Source: an uncultured Alphaproteobacteria bacterium
GTDB taxonomy: Bacteria; Pseudomonadota; Alphaproteobacteria; Caulobacterales; Caulobacteraceae
Direction: 5' to 3'
DNA: 10,248 bases
Assembly (NCBI GenBank): GCA_903933475.1
Contig: CAIZKE010000144.1
Span: 1-10,248 of the forward strand
In this document: positions 6,254-10,248 of the stretch, in pieces
Position numbering within the stretch: the stretch's first letter is position 1
How the letters are laid out: each line of letters starts with the position of its first letter
The notes under the pieces: generated by a model
What the model saw: only the letters and a program-made list of their open reading frames with translations
What the model was told of the DNA's origin: nothing
Databases searched by the model: none
Translations under genes and position numbers: made by a program

Positions 6254-7308
6254 TCGATGCCACGCTGAGTCGTCGCGGCCTGATCGCCGCCGCAGGCCTG
6301 GGTGCCGCCGCCCTTGCTGGCTGCGGCCGCCAGTCGCCCCCGCCATCCGACGGGTCATCTGGTGTCCTGAAGTTCTCGATCGTTGCCCCGGAGAGCGCCT
6401 CCAGCCTGGAGTCGTACTGGCGCCCGATCATCGCCGACATGGAGAAGGCGACCGGGCTGAAGATCGAGCCCTACATCGGGGCCAATTACACCGCCCTGGT
6501 CGAGGCCATGCGCTTCAAGCAGACCCATTTCGGGTGGTTCACCAACCTGTCGGGCCTCGAGGCCATTCGCCGGGCCGACGGCGAGGTCTTCGCCCGCACC
6601 TTCGATCCCAACGGCGACGACGGCTACAACTCGGTGATCCTGGTCCCCGCCTCCAGCAAGACCACTCTCGAGGATATCCTGCGCTGTGACCGCAAGTTCA
6701 ACTTCGGGATCGGCGACGCCAAGTCCACCTCGGGGACCCTGGCGCCCAAGACCTACCTGTTCTCGCCCAAGGGCATCGATGTCCAGACCTGTTTCAAGAC
6801 CCTGAAGTCGGCCAACCACAACACCAACCTGGTGGGTGTTGCGAATGGCGTCCTGGATGCTGGGACGGGCAACACCACGAGCCTGCGCCTACAGCGCGAG
6901 CGCGACGTGGAGCGTGCGGCCAAGGGCGAGCCGACCCTTGGCGACAAGGTGCGCGTGGTCTGGACCTCGCCCCGCCTGCCCGAAGACCCGATCGTCTGGC
7001 GCAAGGACCTGGACCCCGCAGTCAAGGAAAAGCTCCGCCAGTTCTTCCTGACCTACGCCCAGGGCGATGGGCCCGAGGCCGAGCGCCAGCGGGGCCTGCT
7101 GGCCAGGATCTCGATCGGCGGCTTTATGCCCGCCGACGACAACCACCTCCTGCGGGTACGCGAGATGGAGGCCACCGAGAACGTCCTCGAGGCCCAGCGC
7201 GGCGGGGATCCAAAGCGGATCGCCGACGCCCGCAAGGCGCTGGACGGGGTGAAGGCTGAGGAGGCCGCCCTCCAGGCCCGTACCGGCCAGCCCGTCGACG
7301 CGAACTGA
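6250..7308 (+). CDS. phnD: PhnD-family substrate-binding lipoprotein
   Basis: This 352-residue binding protein delivers phosphonate, phosphite or phosphate to PhnE. The N-terminus has a twin-arginine motif (SRRGLI, 7-12) and a lipobox LAGC with C25, so it is probably Tat-exported and lipid-anchored; many PhnD proteins are instead free periplasmic. The phosphoryl site is visible as GDAKSTSG (155-162), with Y80 in ANYTAL, Y126 in DGYNSV and H190 in ANHNTN. From my recall of E. coli PhnD, these match Y47, Y93 and H157 with a constant offset of 33. At the position of Glu177, said to bind the amino group of 2-aminoethylphosphonate, this protein has T210; Asp205 is kept as D246 in LPEDPIVWRK. The substrate may therefore lack an amino group. 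The C-terminal 45 residues look helical and charged. Confidence 0.92.
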   Translation: MIDATLSRRGLIAAAGLGAAALAGCGRQSPPPSDGSSGVLKFSIVAPESASSLESYWRPIIADMEKATGLKIEPYIGANYTALVEAMRFKQTHFGWFTNLSGLEAIRRADGEVFARTFDPNGDDGYNSVILVPASSKTTLEDILRCDRKFNFGIGDAKSTSGTLAPKTYLFSPKGIDVQTCFKTLKSANHNTNLVGVANGVLDAGTGNTTSLRLQRERDVERAAKGEPTLGDKVRVVWTSPRLPEDPIVWRKDLDPAVKEKLRQFFLTYAQGDGPEAERQRGLLARISIGGFMPADDNHLLRVREMEATENVLEAQRGGDPKRIADARKALDGVKAEEAALQARTGQPVDAN

Positions 7309-7311
7309 TCC

Positions 7312-8115
7312 ATGACCCAGACCGCACCCGCCGTCCTTGAGCCGCCGTCCCGGCCTTTCGGGCAGAGGGTGTTCGACTTCGTCCTGTGGGGCGGGATCAT
7401 CGTCCTGCTGATCGCCTCCTTCGGCCCGGCCGAGATCTCCAAGTTCCCGCTGTTGTTCTCCAACTCGGACAACATGCGGCAGTTCGCCTCGGGCTTCCTG
7501 AATCCGGATTTCTCGAACTGGCGCGACCTGATCGAGAAGATGTGGCTCACCATCCAGATGGCCATGTGGGGCACGACACTGGCCATCCTGATCGCCGTAC
7601 CCATGGGGCTCCTGGGCGCGCGCAATGTGACGCCGCCCTTCATCCAGCTCCCGGTCCGCCGGTTGATGGACCTGATCCGGTCGGTGCCGGACCTGGTCAT
7701 CGGCACGGCCTTCCTGGTGGCGGTGGGCCTTGGTCCCTTCGCCGGCGTCATGGCCCTGGCCCTCAACACTGGCGGTGTCCTAGCCAAGCTCTTCGCCGAA
7801 GCCGTCGAGGCCATCGACCGGGGTCCGGTCGAGGGCGTCCGAGCGACGGGCTCCGGGCGACTTCAGGAGATCGTATGGGGGGTGATCCCCCAGGTCGCGC
7901 CCCTGTGGACCTCTTATGCCCTCTACCGGTTTGAATCGAACAGCCGCAGCGCCACCGTGCTCGGCCTGATCGGCGCCGGCGGTATCGGCCAGATCCTGTT
8001 CGACAGCATGAACAGCTTCAACTACCCCCTCACCGCCGCCATCTCGATCGTCATCGTCACCGCAGTGACCCTGATCGACCTGCTCAGCCAGACCATTCGC
8101 GCGCGGCTGCTCTGA
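7312..8115 (+). CDS. phnE: Phosphonate/phosphate ABC transporter permease PhnE
   Basis: The 267-residue product is the inner-membrane channel of the PhnCDE importer. Hydrophobic segments lie near residues 21-40, 77-103, 127-152 and 239-260, with weaker ones around 190-206 and 214-230. The cytoplasmic EAA loop that docks on the ATPase is EAVEAIDRGPVEGVRATGSG (163-182), followed by WGVIPQV, the standard PhnE pattern. The segment TVLGLIGAGGIGQ (215-227) is also characteristic. The ATG start lies three bases after the phnD stop, so the three genes form one transcription unit. Only one permease gene is present; some phn loci carry two. No C-P lyase gene follows. Confidence 0.93.
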   Translation: MTQTAPAVLEPPSRPFGQRVFDFVLWGGIIVLLIASFGPAEISKFPLLFSNSDNMRQFASGFLNPDFSNWRDLIEKMWLTIQMAMWGTTLAILIAVPMGLLGARNVTPPFIQLPVRRLMDLIRSVPDLVIGTAFLVAVGLGPFAGVMALALNTGGVLAKLFAEAVEAIDRGPVEGVRATGSGRLQEIVWGVIPQVAPLWTSYALYRFESNSRSATVLGLIGAGGIGQILFDSMNSFNYPLTAAISIVIVTAVTLIDLLSQTIRARLL

Positions 8116-8201
8116 ATCGGTTCGAAGTCATCGGATTGCGCGCTGCAACTCGGCGACATGCCCCTGAGTCCGGCCCTGCACGTCCTCCGGAGTTCAGCCT
8201 C

Positions 8202-9404
8202 TTGACGGTCAGCCCCTTCCTGCGAGCCCTTGCCTCCCCCGCCCTGGCCATCGGCATACTGGGCGCTGGCGCAGCGCAGGCGGTGGAACTCGGCGACGCT
8301 CCAGTTCGCTTCAAGGGGCGGTTTCTTGTCGATTCCATCGACCACGCCATGTCTCGGCCAGGACTCCCTGACGAACAAGCCGACGGTATTCGGGTCCGCC
8401 AGGCCTATCTGGGTCTCGATGCGGACCTGACGGAGCGGCTGTCCCTGAGGTTCGAAGGTGGCGCTGCGAACAACGACGCCCTGATCTGGGACGAGGTCGC
8501 GCTAGAATACCGTCCCGCCCCGGGCGTCGCCTTCATGGCGGGCAATCTCAAGGCTGCGGGACTTGAAAACCTGACGTCGACGAAGTCTCTGTCCTTCCTG
8601 GAACGCGGACCCTATGGCGACCTGATTACCGACGGTTTCACAAGCGCGATCCAGGTGCGCGCCAACGTCCGGGACCTGACGGCGACCCTCGCCTTCCAGG
8701 GGGAGAGTTTCAACAGTCTCGGCCTCGACTTTGACGGTCCTGCGTCTCCCGGCGCCCTGGAACAGCGGGCCGTGACAGCCAGGGTCGCGGGGGGTGTTCC
8801 CCTCGGCGGGAACAAGCATCTTCATCTTGGCGCCTGGGTCCGGGGCCGATCCTTCGATGGCGATTTTCCTCACGCCTATTCCTTTCAGCCCGCCGGGTCC
8901 CAAGGTTTTGAGGGCCCATGGCTGGACACCGGGCCTCTTTCCCGGAGCGACGCCACCCTCGCTGTCGAGGCCGCCTGGTGGTCCGGAAGCGTCTGGGTGC
9001 AGGGCGAAGCTGCGCTCCTTCGCCCGGATCCCGCACCGCAGGCCCGCGTCCTGAGTCCGCCGGACCTGAAGGCGGGCTACGTCCTTGTCGGCTGGAATCC
9101 CCAGGGTGAGGTCCGGGGCTATGACGCCCGCCGCGCCCTTGTTGTCGCGCCGGGTCCGGGGTCTATCGACCTCCTCGCGCGATACGACTTCGCGGATGAG
9201 CCGGCTTGGCCAATGGCCACGGCGGGTCCGCCGGACTCACCCGCCGTAGCTCGCGTCCGGGGGCTCACCTTCGGAGCGGTCTGGCGGGTTCAAACGGGCT
9301 ACCGGCTGCTCCTGAACCTAGGCGAAATGCGCTTCGACCCCGGCTGGCCCGGAACCCAGGCCCGGGTCCGGAGCTTACAGATCCGAGCCCAGTACGACTT
9401 TTGA
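8202..9404 (+). CDS. Outer-membrane porin, phosphate-selective OprO/OprP type
   Basis: This is an outer-membrane beta-barrel of about 400 residues including the signal peptide, close to the usual OprO/OprP length. The N-terminus reads TVSPFLRALASPALAIGILGAGAAQA before VELG, a Sec signal peptide with an AQA cleavage site. The first barrel part contains IRVRQAYLGLDADLTERLSLRFEGG and the turn block SLSFLERGPYGDLI, as in the phosphate-selective porin O/P family. The protein ends RAQYDF, with the terminal Phe used for barrel insertion. The TTG at 8202 is chosen because GGAG lies 9 nt upstream and the signal peptide starts there. The frame is open to a TTG at 8136, but that would add an arginine-rich leader before the signal. 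The gene follows phnE by 86 nt without an obvious terminator and could share its transcript. Phosphate versus pyrophosphate or general anion specificity cannot be read from sequence. Confidence 0.85.
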   Translation: MTVSPFLRALASPALAIGILGAGAAQAVELGDAPVRFKGRFLVDSIDHAMSRPGLPDEQADGIRVRQAYLGLDADLTERLSLRFEGGAANNDALIWDEVALEYRPAPGVAFMAGNLKAAGLENLTSTKSLSFLERGPYGDLITDGFTSAIQVRANVRDLTATLAFQGESFNSLGLDFDGPASPGALEQRAVTARVAGGVPLGGNKHLHLGAWVRGRSFDGDFPHAYSFQPAGSQGFEGPWLDTGPLSRSDATLAVEAAWWSGSVWVQGEAALLRPDPAPQARVLSPPDLKAGYVLVGWNPQGEVRGYDARRALVVAPGPGSIDLLARYDFADEPAWPMATAGPPDSPAVARVRGLTFGAVWRVQTGYRLLLNLGEMRFDPGWPGTQARVRSLQIRAQYDF

Positions 9405-9421
9405 GTCCCACCCAAATGAAA

Positions 9422-9444
9422 GTGTCATGATAGGTCGCTAATTC
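9422..9444 (+). promoter_or_regulatory. Candidate PhoB-type promoter upstream of pstS
   Basis: GTGTCAT (9422-9428) matches six of seven positions of the Pho-box half-site CTGTCAT. A weaker GTC-containing half follows at 9434-9436, ten bases on rather than the usual eleven. GCTAATTC (9437-9444) fits the Caulobacter -10 pattern GCTANAWC at all but one position. No TTGACG-like -35 is present, as expected where PhoB substitutes for it. The imperfect second half-site keeps confidence modest. Confidence 0.42.
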
Positions 9445-9511
9445 CGGAAGCATCCGTGCCTCTTCAGGCGCGTCTGCGGACCGGGAAGTTCTGAGACAGG
9501 AGATCACACTG

Positions 9512-10248
9512 ATGACGTCCGCTTCCCACCGGCCCCAGATTCGCCGGACCCTCGCCAAGATGGCGCTGGCCGGCTGCGTCACGCTTCTCGCGGGTATCCA
9601 GCCGGCCCATGCCGCCCGCGACTATGTCTGGGCCGCCGGCTCCTCCACCACCTTTCCCTTCGCCACCCGGGTGTCCGAGCAGTTCGCTCGTAAGACCGGC
9701 ATGAAGGCGCCCAAGGTCGAGAGCCTCGGCACCGGCGGCGGCATCAAGCTGTTCTGCTCCGGGGTTGGCGACAGCTACCCCGACATCGCAACCGCCTCTC
9801 GCCGCATGAAGCGCTCGGAGTTTGACGCCTGCGCTGCCAAGGGGGTCAAGGACATCATTGAGCTGAAGATCGGCTTCGACGGCATTGTCGTGGCCGTGGA
9901 CAAGCGGGGACCCGACTACAACTTCTCGACCTCGGCACTCTACCTGGGCCTGGCGGCCAAGGTGCTGCGCTACGGTCAATATCAGCCCAACCCCTACAAG
10001 ACCTGGCCCGAGGTCGGCGCTGGCCTGCCGCGCGGTCGTATCCAGGTCTACGGGCCGCCGCCGTCCTCCGGTACCCGCGACGCCTTCGTTGAACTGGCCA
10101 TCGAGGCCGGGGCCCTCAAATACCCCGGTAACCAGGCCCTCAGGAAGGCGGACGAGAAGCAGTTCAAGGAGAGGGTCGACCCCCTCCGCAAGGATGGCTG
10201 GATCGACGCCGGCGAGAACGATAACGCCATCATCCAGACCCTAACCAA
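9512..10248 (+). CDS. pstS: PstS-type phosphate-binding protein (3' end outside window)
   Basis: The frame is open from the ATG at 9512 to the window end (245 residues, no stop), so the C-terminus is missing. AGGAG (9498-9502) lies 9 nt before the ATG. A basic N-terminus and hydrophobic stretch ending QPAHA near residues 30-34 form a Sec signal peptide, so the mature protein is periplasmic. Phosphate-loop motifs are AAGSSTTFPFA (41-51), SLGTGGGIK (71-79), ATASRRMK (93-100) and PSSGTRDAF (184-192). The SRRM motif, in place of the Asp found in E. coli PstS, matches the subgroup also found in pseudomonads. C82 and C107 could form a disulfide. Its role is high-affinity phosphate capture for a PstCAB transporter, whose genes may follow. 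The 107-bp gap and candidate Pho promoter suggest its own transcription start. Confidence 0.88.
   Translation, partial: MTSASHRPQIRRTLAKMALAGCVTLLAGIQPAHAARDYVWAAGSSTTFPFATRVSEQFARKTGMKAPKVESLGTGGGIKLFCSGVGDSYPDIATASRRMKRSEFDACAAKGVKDIIELKIGFDGIVVAVDKRGPDYNFSTSALYLGLAAKVLRYGQYQPNPYKTWPEVGAGLPRGRIQVYGPPPSSGTRDAFVELAIEAGALKYPGNQALRKADEKQFKERVDPLRKDGWIDAGENDNAIIQTLT

Noticed and set aside
8136..8201. Longer porin start at TTG 8136
   Set aside because: It would put an Arg- and Pro-rich stretch ahead of a normal Sec signal peptide; TTG 8202 has GGAG at proper spacing.

Overview
The window reads as chromosomal DNA of a high-GC alphaproteobacterium, most likely Caulobacterales (Caulobacter, Phenylobacterium or Brevundimonas type). 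Signs are the strong G/C bias at third codon positions, frequent TTG and GTG starts, dense gene packing, short two-hairpin intergenic repeats like those common in that order, and a decarboxylase plus deoxyhypusine-synthase-like pair typical of alphaproteobacteria. This placement is inference; no rRNA or other phylogenetic marker is present. I see no tRNA, rRNA, insertion sequence, prophage or CRISPR array.

Layout. Positions 1-213 carry no gene but hold a cluster of 54-nt repeat units in alternating orientation. A double hot-dog thioesterase-like gene lies on the minus strand (214-1146). Divergent from it are two overlapping plus-strand genes (1257-2782): a b-type cytochrome membrane protein and a Tat-exported lipoprotein of the sulfite oxidase-like molybdopterin family. 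Facing these, on the minus strand, is a polyamine operon: ornithine decarboxylase (5220-3967) followed by a deoxyhypusine synthase-fold enzyme (3869-2808). A 238-bp divergent control region separates that operon from a plus-strand transport cluster: phnC, phnD, phnE (5459-8115), an OprO/OprP-type porin (8202-9404) and a PstS-type phosphate-binding protein (9512 onward), which is cut by the window end.

How the genes fit. The right half looks like a phosphorus-acquisition module: an outer-membrane anion channel, two different binding proteins (PhnD-type lipoprotein and PstS-type periplasmic protein) and one complete ABC transporter. No C-P lyase or phosphonatase gene is present, and PhnD lacks a glutamate that I recall as contacting the amino group of 2-aminoethylphosphonate in the E. 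coli protein. The cargo may therefore be phosphate, phosphite or another small phosphonate. A TGTCAT half-site followed by a Caulobacter-like -10 lies upstream of pstS, suggesting PhoB control.

The left half holds the polyamine pair, which probably makes putrescine and then homospermidine or a related triamine, and an uncharacterised molybdoenzyme/cytochrome b redox pair. Nothing here is a clearly new system. The points most worth checking are the PhnD substrate, the DHS-fold enzyme's product, the control region between the polyamine and phn operons, and the compensatory base change in the repeats.
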